The notes: a model not told the origin generated them from the letters alone. A stretch of 28,951 nt of DNA from Anaerozeibacter sp031551775 (GCA_031551775.1 JAVBND010000082.1:1-28951), one strand, 5' to 3'; shown: positions 8,065-16,342, counted from the first letter of the stretch. Numbers and translations: made by a program.

Positions 8065-8401
8065 TTTTTGAAAAGCCGCGCGGCTCAGCTTATCGACAAA
8101 GTCGATAAGCTGTCATCGAAAATCTTTTGCCCCGGCAAAACCTTTTCGATGAGGAAGGAGCGAGGCCAAATTGCTGAAAATCCTGCGGGATTTTCCGGGC
8201 GCAATTTGGACGGGTGGGGATTTTGAGCCGGGCGGGCAAGCGCGCCCTTTGTCAAAATCCCATTCGCCCTCGCGGTGCACGCCCGCGAGGGCGTTGCTAA
8301 CGGGGTTTGTTGATGAACTGAAGAGGGAAGAGGGCCGCTCGCCCTCTTCCCTCGCCCTTCTCATCGGGCTTGTCATTTTTTGATGTTTCCTGTGGAGTTT
8401 G
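8065..8401. repeat. Gene-free tract packed with nested hairpins
   Basis: This 337-base gap separates convergent genes and holds no credible gene. It is almost completely tiled by inverted repeats of different sequence: AGCCGCGCGGCT (8074-8085); CAGCTTATCGAC/GTCGATAAGCTG (8086-8112); CATCGAAAA/TTTTCGATG (8114-8151) enclosing TTTTGCC/GGCAAAA; CCAAATTGC/GCAATTTGG (8166-8209) enclosing GAAAATCC/GGATTTTC; GGGATTTTGA/TCAAAATCCC (8217-8261); CGCCCTCGCGG/CCGCGAGGGCG (8265-8293); and GAGGGAAGAGGGC/GCCCTCTTCCCTC (8323-8353). The outer hairpins may serve as bidirectional terminators, but the number of stems is far beyond that need. A REP-like palindromic element, a mobile-element remnant or a structured RNA are possibilities. 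Confidence 0.8.
8086..8112 (+). terminator. Perfect 12-bp hairpin after the sugar-binding protein gene
   Basis: CAGCTTATCGAC and GTCGATAAGCTG form a perfect 12-bp stem with an AAA loop, 22 bases after the stop codon at 8064. There is no immediate T-run, so intrinsic termination is uncertain. It may instead be a member of the hairpin array that follows. Confidence 0.4.
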
Positions 8402-9586
8402 TCAATTGCCTTCGCCCTCAAGCCACTCGTCGAAACCCTTATCGACGGTTTCGAGGGATATCGCGTCGGGCGCGGTCGCCGCGCCCTTGCTTGAGCGCAC
8501 GCGCACGAGGCAGGTGGCGGTCTTGCCGTTGACCGTCCTGGCCGCGATCTTGACGACGCCCGGCTTCACGCCCAGCACCACGCCCTTTTGTACCTTGGCG
8601 ACGCGCGTATTGGACGAGCGCCAGCGAAGTTCGGTTACCGTGCCATCGACCTTGTGGGGAATGGAGATTTTGTTGCCCACAGCGACCTGCTTGCTCTTGG
8701 GCAATTGCAGCTTGGTGGGCAGTTTCTCTACCGTCACTTTACAGCTGGCTTTGAGGCCGTTTTCAGTCGTCACGCGGATGGTGGCCGTCCCCACTTTCTT
8801 GGCCAGCAATTTGCCTTTGGCGCTTACCGCCACGACGCTTTCATCGTTGCTGTCCCAGGTCAGCGTTCCGGCTGTGCCGGCAGGCGTTACCTTGACGTTT
8901 AGCTGCGCGGTCTTTTTAAGCGCCTTGGTCACACCGCCAATGTAGAGTTCAACGCTTGATTTGTTGAGGGTGACGTGTTCGGCCACCGCCTTGACCGTGA
9001 TGGACATGGACGCCCTAGCGCCGCTTGCGTCCTGGGCGGCGGCGGTGATGAGGGCTTTGCCCGCCTTTACGCCCTTGACCAGGCCGCTGTGATTGACGGT
9101 GGCGACTTCCGTATTGTCGCTCGACCATTCGACAGGAATGGATGTGGGGGTGACTTCCGCAATCATCTGAAGCGTCGCGCCTTTTCCAACGGTCGTCACG
9201 CCGCCGGTTGAGCGGATCGATACCGCCGTATCCGCCTTGAGGACCTTCACCGATATGGTTCGGCTGGTGCTGGCCCCGCTTGAGGCGACGTTGGCGGTCG
9301 CGGTGATGGTCGCGGTGCCCAGTGCCGATGAGGCAAACACCACGCCAAGTTCCACCGTCGCAACCGATTCGTTGGAGCTGCTCCACGTGACCTCGGCGTT
9401 TGACCAGGAGCCTTTTTTAACCGGCGTGATGGCCAGCGTGTCGCCCTGCTTGAGCTCATAGTAGCCGCTCACCGGATTTCCATTTTCCACATTGATCTCA
9501 AAGCTGTCCTCCGCCAGTGCCATGAGCGGGACGAGCAACAGCACAAGGACGCACAGGAACGATATTGCGCGGCGCAATTCTTTCAT
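8402..9586 (-). CDS. Secreted protein with four Big_2 (bacterial Ig-like) domains
   Basis: The 394-residue protein begins with a signal peptide (about 1-25, ending LMALA before EDS). It then consists almost entirely of four Big_2 domains, at roughly 27-115, 116-200, 201-290 and 291-370. Each shows the family pattern: a WSSSNESVATV-like strand, a G.V.G...G.A.ITA-like strand and a closing V.V. Examples are EVTWSSSNESVATVELGVV and VEWSSDNTEVATVNHSGLV. No transmembrane anchor, LPXTG motif or SLH domain is visible, so it is probably secreted or held by binding to surface polymers. The start is the ATG with a GGAGGG site about 8 bases upstream. The function is unknown; such domains usually mediate adhesion or binding at the cell surface. 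Confidence 0.85.
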   Translation of the reverse strand: MKELRRAISFLCVLVLLLVPLMALAEDSFEINVENGNPVSGYYELKQGDTLAITPVKKGSWSNAEVTWSSSNESVATVELGVVFASSALGTATITATANVASSGASTSRTISVKVLKADTAVSIRSTGGVTTVGKGATLQMIAEVTPTSIPVEWSSDNTEVATVNHSGLVKGVKAGKALITAAAQDASGARASMSITVKAVAEHVTLNKSSVELYIGGVTKALKKTAQLNVKVTPAGTAGTLTWDSNDESVVAVSAKGKLLAKKVGTATIRVTTENGLKASCKVTVEKLPTKLQLPKSKQVAVGNKISIPHKVDGTVTELRWRSSNTRVAKVQKGVVLGVKPGVVKIAARTVNGKTATCLVRVRSSKGAATAPDAISLETVDKGFDEWLEGEGN

Positions 9587-9628
9587 TTTAATGACCCTCC
9601 AATAAAAAAATGTTTCTTTATTGGTATC

Positions 9629-9657
9629 ATCATATCACATTTTGAAGGCGGTCGCAA
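9629..9657 (-). promoter_or_regulatory. Probable promoter of the four-Ig protein gene
   Basis: On the minus strand, TTGCGA (9652-9657) is followed after 17 bases by TATGAT (9629-9634). The -35 match is only four of six bases. The start would fall near 9622, leaving a leader of about 35 bases that includes the GGAGGG ribosome-binding site. Confidence 0.5.
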
Positions 9658-9686
9658 CCATGGTTCAACATTTTGCGCACAAACGC

Positions 9687-9706
9687 GGCGGCGCCTTGGC
9701 GCCGCC
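9687..9706 (-). terminator. GC-rich hairpin downstream of the second Ig protein gene
   Basis: GGCGGCGCC (9687-9695) pairs with GGCGCCGCC (9698-9706), a perfect 9-bp stem with a two-base loop, 47 bases past the stop of the minus-strand gene that ends at 9753. There is no good T-run on the minus strand, so it is only a likely terminator. Confidence 0.45.
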
Positions 9707-9752
9707 TTTCAAGTTCCACGCACGCCTGTATGCCCCGGAGTTTTGGGTACCG

Positions 9753-11219
9753 TCAGATCTCGTCGTCCATGAGCGAGAACCCGGTAATGCGCTGTGTGGT
9801 GGTGTCCACCGTGATCAAAAGCGGGTAGTAATGGATGGATACGATCTTCCCGGCGTCTTCGTAGGAAATTGCGCGGGGCACGCCGTATTGCTCGAACACC
9901 GAAAGCACGGGATCGCCCGCCGTAACGCCGCGTTTGGTCCTTAGTCCGGTTTCACCGAAGGCATCCACGCACCACAGTTTGCCGTTTCCGGGAAGGAAGG
10001 CAAACTGCCATTTCCCTGCTGTATAGAGCTTGCCGCCGTTGCGCTTGCCGTGTTTCCCGCCGGGGAACAACGCCTGAATTTCGGCAAGCGACATGCCCAG
10101 TTGGACCGTCTTGCCGTTCATGGAAAACGCGCGGTCCTCCGCCGTGATGGGTGCGCGTTCGGCAATCGGCTGATCGGTCACAATGACGACGCCGCTGGTC
10201 CACAGTTTTCTGCCATAGACGTTTTTCACACCCGGATCGGCGGTGACAATCGCGATACCCTGGGCTTTGGCCGAGATCACGCCCTGGTTGGTCACCGATA
10301 CGACGGCCTCGTTGCTGCTCGTCCATACGCACTGAGGGATCAGGGCCTCTGAGGGATCGGGGTCGAGCTCAATCACATGGTTTGACAGCGTGCGCACATA
10401 GAACTCATCAAACCACTTGGATCCGGGCCAGCCCCGAAAAGTCAAATCCCGCAGGCGCACGCCAACTGAAACGCGGCACTCGCCGACAAATCCTCCGTCG
10501 CGCGTGACGGCCGTGATCGTGGCTGTACCTGCCGATACCCCCTTGACGCTGCCCTTGGCGGATACGGTGGCCACCGCCGGATTGTCGCTTGACCAACTCA
10601 CGCGCTTGTCGGCCGCGTTTGCCGGCAGAACCGTGGCCTTGAGCACAGCTTTCTTGTTCAACACCAAGTTGAGCACGGCCTTCGACAGAGAAACGCCAGC
10701 GACCGGCACCGGCACCGTAATGGTACAGGCGGCTGTCTTCCCGTTGAGGGTTTTCGCGGTGATCTTGGCCTTGCCCGGCGCGAGCGCCGTAACCTGTCCG
10801 TCCTGCGATACCGACGCTACCAATGGGGCGCTGCTTTTCCATTCAAACACCTGACTGGCCGCGAGCGGTTTGGCGGTCGCCACAAGCACACACGCCTCAC
10901 CCGCGCGCACCGTTGCCTTCTTGGGCGCTACCGACACCGACTTGGCGTCCGGCAATTCGGTCACGTCGGCATCCTTCAACTGGCTGCCCGCCAACACGCC
11001 GCTTGCGCGAACCATGCGCCCGTCAAGTGCCGCGCGGGGTATGGGCGATACTGAAATCCGCGCCGCACAGACGTCCGGCGGATTTACAAGCGTCAGCGTC
11101 GCCCTGCCCCCGGTTACGCTGACCATTCCTTCGAGTGTAATCCTTCGCCCACTGGCCGCCGAGGCCGGATACATCGCAAACAACATGATCGCAAGCAACA
11201 AAGCGACGACCTTTTTCAT
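9753..11219 (-). CDS. Secreted Big_2 (Ig-like) protein with a distinct C-terminal domain
   Basis: This 488-residue protein starts at the ATG opening MKKVVALLLAIMLFA, preceded by a strong AAGGAGGGGG site; a longer in-frame start at 11279 is poorly supported. A signal peptide (about 1-21) is followed by an N-terminal beta region (about 22-85). Three Big_2 domains follow: FEWKSSAPLVASVSQDGQV and VSWSSDNPAVATVSAKGSV are clear, and WTSSNEAVVSVTNQGVI is a third, more divergent one. The last roughly 130 residues differ: GMSLAEIQALFPGG, then a GVPRAISYEDAGKIVSIHYY block ending in ITGFSLMDDEI. This resembles the small alpha/beta repeats of BLIP-like or SmpA-like domains, but I cannot name the family. 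It is probably secreted and of unknown role. Confidence 0.82.
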   Translation of the reverse strand: MKKVVALLLAIMLFAMYPASAASGRRITLEGMVSVTGGRATLTLVNPPDVCAARISVSPIPRAALDGRMVRASGVLAGSQLKDADVTELPDAKSVSVAPKKATVRAGEACVLVATAKPLAASQVFEWKSSAPLVASVSQDGQVTALAPGKAKITAKTLNGKTAACTITVPVPVAGVSLSKAVLNLVLNKKAVLKATVLPANAADKRVSWSSDNPAVATVSAKGSVKGVSAGTATITAVTRDGGFVGECRVSVGVRLRDLTFRGWPGSKWFDEFYVRTLSNHVIELDPDPSEALIPQCVWTSSNEAVVSVTNQGVISAKAQGIAIVTADPGVKNVYGRKLWTSGVVIVTDQPIAERAPITAEDRAFSMNGKTVQLGMSLAEIQALFPGGKHGKRNGGKLYTAGKWQFAFLPGNGKLWCVDAFGETGLRTKRGVTAGDPVLSVFEQYGVPRAISYEDAGKIVSIHYYPLLITVDTTTQRITGFSLMDDEI

Positions 11220-11265
11220 GGTGCCCCCTCCTTCTGCATGACAGCGCCTCCGGTTTTCCCTCTTC

Positions 11266-11294
11266 ATTTTACTATACATTCCATTTTTTTACAA
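11266..11294 (-). promoter_or_regulatory. Probable promoter of the second Ig protein gene
   Basis: On the minus strand, TTGTAA (11289-11294) and TAAAAT (11266-11271) are separated by 17 bases in an AT-rich stretch. The start would fall near 11259, about 40 bases before the ATG at 11219. It diverges from the dcw cluster promoter. Confidence 0.5.
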
Positions 11295-11479
11295 TAAAAA
11301 CATAGGCGCGCCACACTTCTTCCTCCAAATGAATGGGGTGCTTCAGTGGGTATAGGGGCAAACCGAGTGTCGCTCTGTTTTCCGGGGTGCGGTTTTCAGC
11401 AATCGGCCGGGCGGCGATTTCTTTTTTATGTATTTTATAGGAAAATTTGTGTCAAATAGTGGCGCAAAGTGAGATGTTG

Positions 11480-11488
11480 TGGTATACT
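11480..11488 (+). promoter_or_regulatory. Extended -10 promoter of the dcw cluster
   Basis: TGGTATACT fits an extended -10 element (TGnTATAAT) with no good -35 at the usual distance. It lies about 35 bases before the mraZ start and is the only plausible promoter in the 243-base gap between the divergent genes. The rest of that gap shows no gene. One GTGGG word near 11347 could be part of MraZ autoregulation, but no clear series of repeats is seen. Confidence 0.5.
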
Positions 11489-11522
11489 GTGGAGGAAACT
11501 CAAGCGCGAGGAGGTGACGCGG

Positions 11523-11984
11523 GTGGCAAGTGCCGTATTTTCGGGCAATTGGTCACATACAATGGATGCTAAAGGGCGCGTCACCATACCCGCGTCCTAC
11601 CGCGAGGCGCTGGGCGAAGTGTTCACCATCGGCCTCAACAGCGAGCAAAGCGCCATCGCGCTTTATCCGCTTGAGACTTGGCGCACGATCGAGGAGGACC
11701 TTGGCAAGATCCCCATGACAGATGCCCGCGGCATGCGTTACGTACGCATGATCAGCGGAAATTCGTTTCCGGACAGCATGATCGACGCGCAAGGGCGCGT
11801 GCTGCTGCCGCCCACGCTTCGCCAAAAGATTGCGCTTGAAAAGAACGTGCGCTTCGTGGGTGTGGGCAGGAGCCTTGAGGTTTGGGACGAAACGCGGTAC
11901 ATCCTTGAGAGCGAGAAGGCGGAACAGGATGGCGCCGAACTGCTTGAGTATGTGCTCGACCGTTACTACGACCCGAAGGATTGA
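11523..11984 (+). CDS. mraZ: Transcriptional regulator MraZ
   Basis: This 153-residue protein has the two tandem AbrB-like beta domains of MraZ: MDAKGRVTIPASYRE near residues 14-28 and IDAQGRVLLPPTLRQ near 88-102. MraZ is a ring-forming DNA-binding protein that heads dcw clusters and regulates them. The start is a GTG (mature start ASAVFSGNW) preceded by an ideal AGGAGGTGA site; an in-frame ATG at 11469 would add a non-homologous tail. In most bacteria rsmH (mraW) follows immediately. Here it does not, and an ftsL-like gene comes next after 70 bases. Confidence 0.95.
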   Translation: MASAVFSGNWSHTMDAKGRVTIPASYREALGEVFTIGLNSEQSAIALYPLETWRTIEEDLGKIPMTDARGMRYVRMISGNSFPDSMIDAQGRVLLPPTLRQKIALEKNVRFVGVGRSLEVWDETRYILESEKAEQDGAELLEYVLDRYYDPKD

Positions 11985-12019
11985 CGCTTTACAGAGGCTG
12001 CCCGGGGCATTGTAAAGCG
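11985..12019 (+). repeat. Inverted repeat in the mraZ-ftsL gap
   Basis: CGCTTTACA (11985-11993) and TGTAAAGCG (12011-12019) form a perfect 9-bp stem directly after the mraZ stop, enclosing TGCCC/GGGCA. It lacks a T-run. It could tune readthrough from mraZ into the division genes, or be a scar where rsmH normally lies. Confidence 0.5.
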
Positions 12020-12054
12020 CCCTTGGCGAAGGACGACGCCCGCGGAGGAATAAC

Positions 12055-12573
12055 ATGAGTGCGAAGAACAAAAGCGCCGCCGCCGCGGCGTATATCCCCG
12101 ATATGGAGGACTGGTGGAGCGAGGGCGAGTCTCAGGCCCCGCTTCGTCAGGGCCGTCCGCGTCATCGCGCGAACCGTGCGCCCCAGCCCTTGCCCGCTCA
12201 AGCGGAGGTTCAGGGCGTTAGCCGGGTCGAGCGCAAGAAGGCGGCCGAGCGCAACCGGCTGCTTATGTACCTGACGCTTGGCGTATTCATTCTGTGCCTG
12301 TTTTTGCAGGTGAACCGGTATGCGCAAATTGCGTCACAGACCAAGCGCATCTCCAGGCTCGTCAATGAGATCAAGCAGCTTGAGAACGACAAGAGCAACC
12401 TGACGCTTCGCCTCAGCGCGCGGGAGAACATCAACCGCGTGCGCGAGGAAGCGATGTACAACCTGGGCATGGACTATCCCACCGAAGGACAGGTGAAGGT
12501 GGTGGCGCTGGGCGCGCTGCCGCCTGAATCACTTTCGCAAATGGCCGTGAATCTGGCCGATTCGGCCCAGTAG
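12055..12573 (+). CDS. ftsL: FtsL/DivIC-like septum protein
   Basis: This 172-residue bitopic protein has a basic, Ala/Pro-rich cytoplasmic tail (about 1-68), one membrane segment (about 69-86, LLMYLTLGVFILCLFL) and an outer coiled coil (about 87-130, ISRLVNEIKQLENDKSNL). A short LGMDYPTEGQVKVV segment typical of FtsL/DivIC proteins follows. These small proteins pair with DivIB/FtsQ to activate septal wall synthesis. Its position, between mraZ and the class B PBP gene, is the canonical ftsL site. Sequence alone cannot separate FtsL from DivIC, so the symbol rests on position. The ATG has a GGAGGA site upstream. The cytoplasmic tail is longer than usual. Confidence 0.75.
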   Translation: MSAKNKSAAAAAYIPDMEDWWSEGESQAPLRQGRPRHRANRAPQPLPAQAEVQGVSRVERKKAAERNRLLMYLTLGVFILCLFLQVNRYAQIASQTKRISRLVNEIKQLENDKSNLTLRLSARENINRVREEAMYNLGMDYPTEGQVKVVALGALPPESLSQMAVNLADSAQ

Positions 12574-12634
12574 CGTCGGCGAGCCTGCCGCGCTTTCGGG
12601 CGCGGGAGGGATTGTTCTGGTTCCGACGGGGCGA

Positions 12635-14752
12635 GTGGTCAGGCGCCGCATGGCGATTCTGGTGCTCATTTTCTTTGGGCTTTTCTGCCTTTTGGCATGG
12701 CAGTTGTTTTACCTGCAGGTGATCAAAGGCCGGGAGCTTCAAAAGCGCGCGCAAGGCCAATGGACGCAGGAGAGTCAGATTCAGCCGGAACGCGGCGCGG
12801 TCTATGACCGAAACGGTTCACTGCTTGCCGTCAGCGCAACCGCCTACACCGCGTCGGTCAGCCCGAGGCAAGTCACGAACGCCAAGCGCTTTGGCGAGAT
12901 TGTCGCGCCGGTTTTGAATCTTGAGGCGGCGGATGTTGAAAAAAAAGCTTCCGACCGCAGCAAGGGCGGCGTGACGCTCAAGCGGCAGCTCACCCAGGAA
13001 ACGGCGCGTCAGCTCAAGGCCATGGTGGCCGAGCACCGCGCGGCGCTTTCCGATGATCTGAGCGGCCTCTACCTTGAGGAGGACGCGCGCCGATATTATC
13101 CGCTGGGCGACTACGCAAGTCAATTGATCGGCCTGACGACGATCGATGGCGTCGGGCAGTCGGGGCTTGAAAAATCGCTCAACAAGTACCTGTCGGGCAA
13201 GACCGGGCGGGTGCTCGACGAGATAGACGGCAAGGGCCGCGAATTGTCGTCGGGTTCGCGGGAATACGTGTCGGCGGTTGACGGGTCAAGCGTCCAACTG
13301 ACCATCGATGCGGCGATTCAGTCCATCGTCGAGCAAGCGGCGCGCGAAGCCATGACGGTCAATGGCGCCAAAGCCGTGCGCGCGCTGGTCATGAATCCCA
13401 AGACCGGCGAGATCCTGGCCATGTGCACAAAGCCGTCCTTTGACCTCAACGATCCGCCCAGGAACGATGTGGACGCGCTCAATGAACTCATGCGCAACCG
13501 CTTGATCGTAGACGCATATGAGCCGGGATCGACGTTCAAGGTCATCACAACAGCAGCGGCGCTCGAATCCGGCGTGACGAATGTGAACGAAGGGTTCTAT
13601 TGTTCGGGTTCGGTGGTGGTTGAGGGCGGACGCATCAAGTGTTGGGGCAATCCGCACGGCGCTGAGAGCATGGCCAAGGCGCTGAACAACTCGTGCAACC
13701 CGGTGTTTGTCGAGCTTGGCCTGAGGCTGGGCGTCGAGCGGTTTTACGATTACCTGGAAGCCTTTGGGCTTGGAAAACCCACGGGCGTTGACATTGAGGG
13801 CGATTCGGGCGGTATTCTAATCGCCCGGGCATACTGTAAGCGCGTGGACATCGCGCGCATCGGGTTTGGCCAGTCGGTCGCGGTAACGCCGCTTCAATTG
13901 CTGACGGCGGCGTCGGCGGCGGTAAACGGCGGCAACCTGATGAAACCCTACGTAGTCAAAGAGATTGTATCGCCGGATGGAGACGTGATCGAGCGCGGGC
14001 GAAGCGAGATTGTGTCAAATCCGATTTCGGCAAAGACCTCGGCCACGATGCGCAAATTGCTTGAAGACGTGGTGGCTTCGGGCGGCGGCAAGAACGCCTA
14101 CCTCAAGAACTACCGCGTGGGCGGAAAGACCGGCACGGCCCAAATGTACATCGACGGCGTCGTGTCCTCCGAAACCCATATCGGCTCATTCCTCGGCTTC
14201 GCGCCCATCGATGATCCTCAGATTGCGGTCCTCGTGATCGTCGATGAAGCGACAATCCGCCCGGATTTTGGTTCGGTCACGGCCGCGCCGTTCGCCAAGC
14301 AGATCATCGAGCGGAGCCTTGTGCATCTGGGCATTGCGCCCATCGGCGGCGCGCAGGCCGAGGCGAAGCAAGCGACGGTGCCTGACGTCGTCGGAATGGA
14401 TACATCGGAAGCGGTCAAGGCGCTTAAAGAAGCCGGGCTTTCGGGTCTGCTCGACGGATCAGGCGCGAAGGTCGTCGATCAATTGCCCCAGGGCGGCGTC
14501 AGTATGGCCGAACAGTCGTTGGTCATGCTATATGTTGAGGGCACGCCGCCGGAGGGTGAAGACAAGCGCGTGACGGTGCCCGACGTGCGCGGTTTGTCCA
14601 TCTCGGAGGCGGGCCGCATGATCGCAAGCTACGGGCTCAAGATGACCATCGGCGGCAGTGGCATTGCGGTAGCGCAGTCGCCGGACGCGGGCGAACAAGT
14701 GACGCCGACGACGTCGGTCAACGTGGTGTTCGAGAAACCGGGCGCAGGGTAA
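12635..14752 (+). CDS. Class B penicillin-binding protein with two PASTA domains (FtsI/SpoVD type)
   Basis: This protein of about 705 residues has one N-terminal membrane segment (about 6-28), a PBP dimerisation domain opening at PERGAVYDRNG, and a transpeptidase domain. The active-site motifs are complete: STFK (Ser299), SCN (Ser353) and KTG (Lys498). Two PASTA domains follow (VPDVVGMDTSEAVKAL and VPDVRGLSISEAGRMI). It cross-links septal peptidoglycan outside the membrane, probably with FtsW. The PASTA tail recalls SpoVD and Pbp2B, so a vegetative or spore-cortex role cannot be decided. The listed start is a GTG with only GGGG three bases upstream. The better GGGAGGG site at 12604-12610 is placed for a CTG at 12617 in the same frame, which would add six residues. 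Confidence 0.92.
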   Translation: MVRRRMAILVLIFFGLFCLLAWQLFYLQVIKGRELQKRAQGQWTQESQIQPERGAVYDRNGSLLAVSATAYTASVSPRQVTNAKRFGEIVAPVLNLEAADVEKKASDRSKGGVTLKRQLTQETARQLKAMVAEHRAALSDDLSGLYLEEDARRYYPLGDYASQLIGLTTIDGVGQSGLEKSLNKYLSGKTGRVLDEIDGKGRELSSGSREYVSAVDGSSVQLTIDAAIQSIVEQAAREAMTVNGAKAVRALVMNPKTGEILAMCTKPSFDLNDPPRNDVDALNELMRNRLIVDAYEPGSTFKVITTAAALESGVTNVNEGFYCSGSVVVEGGRIKCWGNPHGAESMAKALNNSCNPVFVELGLRLGVERFYDYLEAFGLGKPTGVDIEGDSGGILIARAYCKRVDIARIGFGQSVAVTPLQLLTAASAAVNGGNLMKPYVVKEIVSPDGDVIERGRSEIVSNPISAKTSATMRKLLEDVVASGGGKNAYLKNYRVGGKTGTAQMYIDGVVSSETHIGSFLGFAPIDDPQIAVLVIVDEATIRPDFGSVTAAPFAKQIIERSLVHLGIAPIGGAQAEAKQATVPDVVGMDTSEAVKALKEAGLSGLLDGSGAKVVDQLPQGGVSMAEQSLVMLYVEGTPPEGEDKRVTVPDVRGLSISEAGRMIASYGLKMTIGGSGIAVAQSPDAGEQVTPTTSVNVVFEKPGAG

Positions 14753-14814
14753 CACAATCTATTAGCCCGTGATATTTTTATGCGCGACAAACGGGGAGCA
14801 TTGGAGGCAGAAGC

Positions 14815-16290
14815 ATGAAATTAACTACATTGGCTCAGCATGTGCCGGGGCCTGTCAAAATTGTCGGATATGAGCGCAATCAGGTCACGTCGCTTTGTAC
14901 CGACTCAAGGAAGGTCACCGAAGGCGCGCTGTTCTTCTGCATCGCAGGCATGCGTATGGATGCGCACGATTTTGCGCCCCAGGCGGTCGCCCAGGGCGCG
15001 GCCGCGCTCGTAGTCGAGCGCCAGCTCGACCTTGACATCGCGCAGGTGGTGGTGCCGGACGTCAGGACGGCGCTTTCCTACATGGCGGCCGAATTTTTCG
15101 GGCATCCCGCAAAAGAACTCAAACTCGTCGGCGTCACGGGCACAAAGGGCAAGACCACGGTCAGCTTCCTGGCCAAATCGATCCTGGAAGCCGCCGGGTA
15201 CAAGGTGGGACTGATCGGAACCGTATGCTCGATGATCGCGGACGAGCAAATACCCGCCAACCTGACAACGCCTGATCCCGTCGATTTCCAAAGCCTGCTC
15301 AGGCGCATGGCCGACCGGGACGTGGAGTATGTCGTGATGGAGGTTTCCGCCCACGCGCTTGCGCTTCGCAAGCTGGACGGCATGCACTTTGAGGTGGCGG
15401 GGTTTACCAATCTCTCTCAGGACCACTTGGATTTTTTCGGCGACATGAATACCTATATGTTGGCCAAGCTAAAGCTTTTGACGGCGGAAAAATGTTCGCA
15501 CGTGGTCTTTAACGCGGACGACGAGCGCGTGGCGGAGGCGGTGAAGGCCCTCGCAATCCCCGCGACCGATATTGGCATCCGCGTGCCTTCGGGCATCCAC
15601 GCCAACGACATTGAAGTGGGCGAGCGCGGGTGCAGCTACAAGCTCACCTTTTCAAAGCGCTTTAAAATCTCCGTCAACCTGCAGCTTGCGGGTGTTTTCA
15701 ACGTCTACAACTCCATGATGGCGGCGGCACTCTGCGACGCGCTGGGCATCCACAAAGACGATATCAAGCGCGGCCTCGAGTCGTTGCGGGGCGTACCGGG
15801 GCGGATCGAATTGCTCGATACCGAGACCCCTTACCGCGTCATTCTCGATTACGCGCATTCACCGGACGCGCTTGAAAACATCTTGTCCACCATTCGCCAA
15901 ACCGCCAAGGCGCGCGTGATCGCGCTGTTTGGCTGCGGCGGGGACCGCGATCACGAGAAGCGGCCCGTCATGGGTGAGATCGGCGGCCGGATGGCGGATT
16001 TTTGCATTCTGACCAGCGACAATCCGCGCAGTGAGGATCCCTACGCCATTCTCGAGGAGATTGAGCGCGGCATCAAGCTGACAAGCGGCGCGTATCAGGT
16101 GATTGAAAACCGCCGGGACGCGATCCGCGCGGCGCTTGCGATGGCGCAGCCCGGCGACGTCGTGGTGCTGGCGGGCAAGGGCCACGAGACCTATCAGGAA
16201 ATCAAGGGCGTCAAGCACCCCTTTGACGAAAAGGTGGTCGTTCAGCAACTGCTTTCGGAAATCTTGAAGCATGAGGAAGCGGGCGGATGA
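14815..16290 (+). CDS. murE: UDP-N-acetylmuramoyl-tripeptide synthetase MurE (meso-diaminopimelate type)
   Basis: This 491-residue Mur ligase adds the third amino acid to UDP-MurNAc-L-Ala-D-Glu in the cytosol using ATP. TGTKGKTT (Lys113) is the nucleotide loop, TTPDP the MurE-specific substrate segment, and LDYAHSPDAL and GCGGDRD belong to the C-terminal domains. DNPRSEDP (from Asp402) is the DNPR motif of ligases selecting meso-diaminopimelate rather than lysine. The ATG has a TTGGAGG site upstream. It follows the PBP gene after 62 bases and precedes mraY after 52. murF, which normally lies between murE and mraY, is missing. Confidence 0.95.
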   Translation: MKLTTLAQHVPGPVKIVGYERNQVTSLCTDSRKVTEGALFFCIAGMRMDAHDFAPQAVAQGAAALVVERQLDLDIAQVVVPDVRTALSYMAAEFFGHPAKELKLVGVTGTKGKTTVSFLAKSILEAAGYKVGLIGTVCSMIADEQIPANLTTPDPVDFQSLLRRMADRDVEYVVMEVSAHALALRKLDGMHFEVAGFTNLSQDHLDFFGDMNTYMLAKLKLLTAEKCSHVVFNADDERVAEAVKALAIPATDIGIRVPSGIHANDIEVGERGCSYKLTFSKRFKISVNLQLAGVFNVYNSMMAAALCDALGIHKDDIKRGLESLRGVPGRIELLDTETPYRVILDYAHSPDALENILSTIRQTAKARVIALFGCGGDRDHEKRPVMGEIGGRMADFCILTSDNPRSEDPYAILEEIERGIKLTSGAYQVIENRRDAIRAALAMAQPGDVVVLAGKGHETYQEIKGVKHPFDEKVVVQQLLSEILKHEEAGG

Positions 16291-16342
16291 CGCCCGGCGG
16301 GATCTGATTGCGGACACCATCTAACACTGGAGGTTACACAGG

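Noticed and set aside
8065..8401. CRISPR array
   Set aside because: There are no regularly spaced direct repeats; the structure consists of different inverted repeats.
8113..8421. Short open frames on both strands in the hairpin tract
   Set aside because: They arise from palindromic DNA, lack good ribosome sites, and their residue makeup reflects the repeats.
11340..11475. MraZ-binding repeat series upstream of mraZ
   Set aside because: Only one convincing GTGGG word is present, whereas the usual pattern is several evenly spaced repeats.
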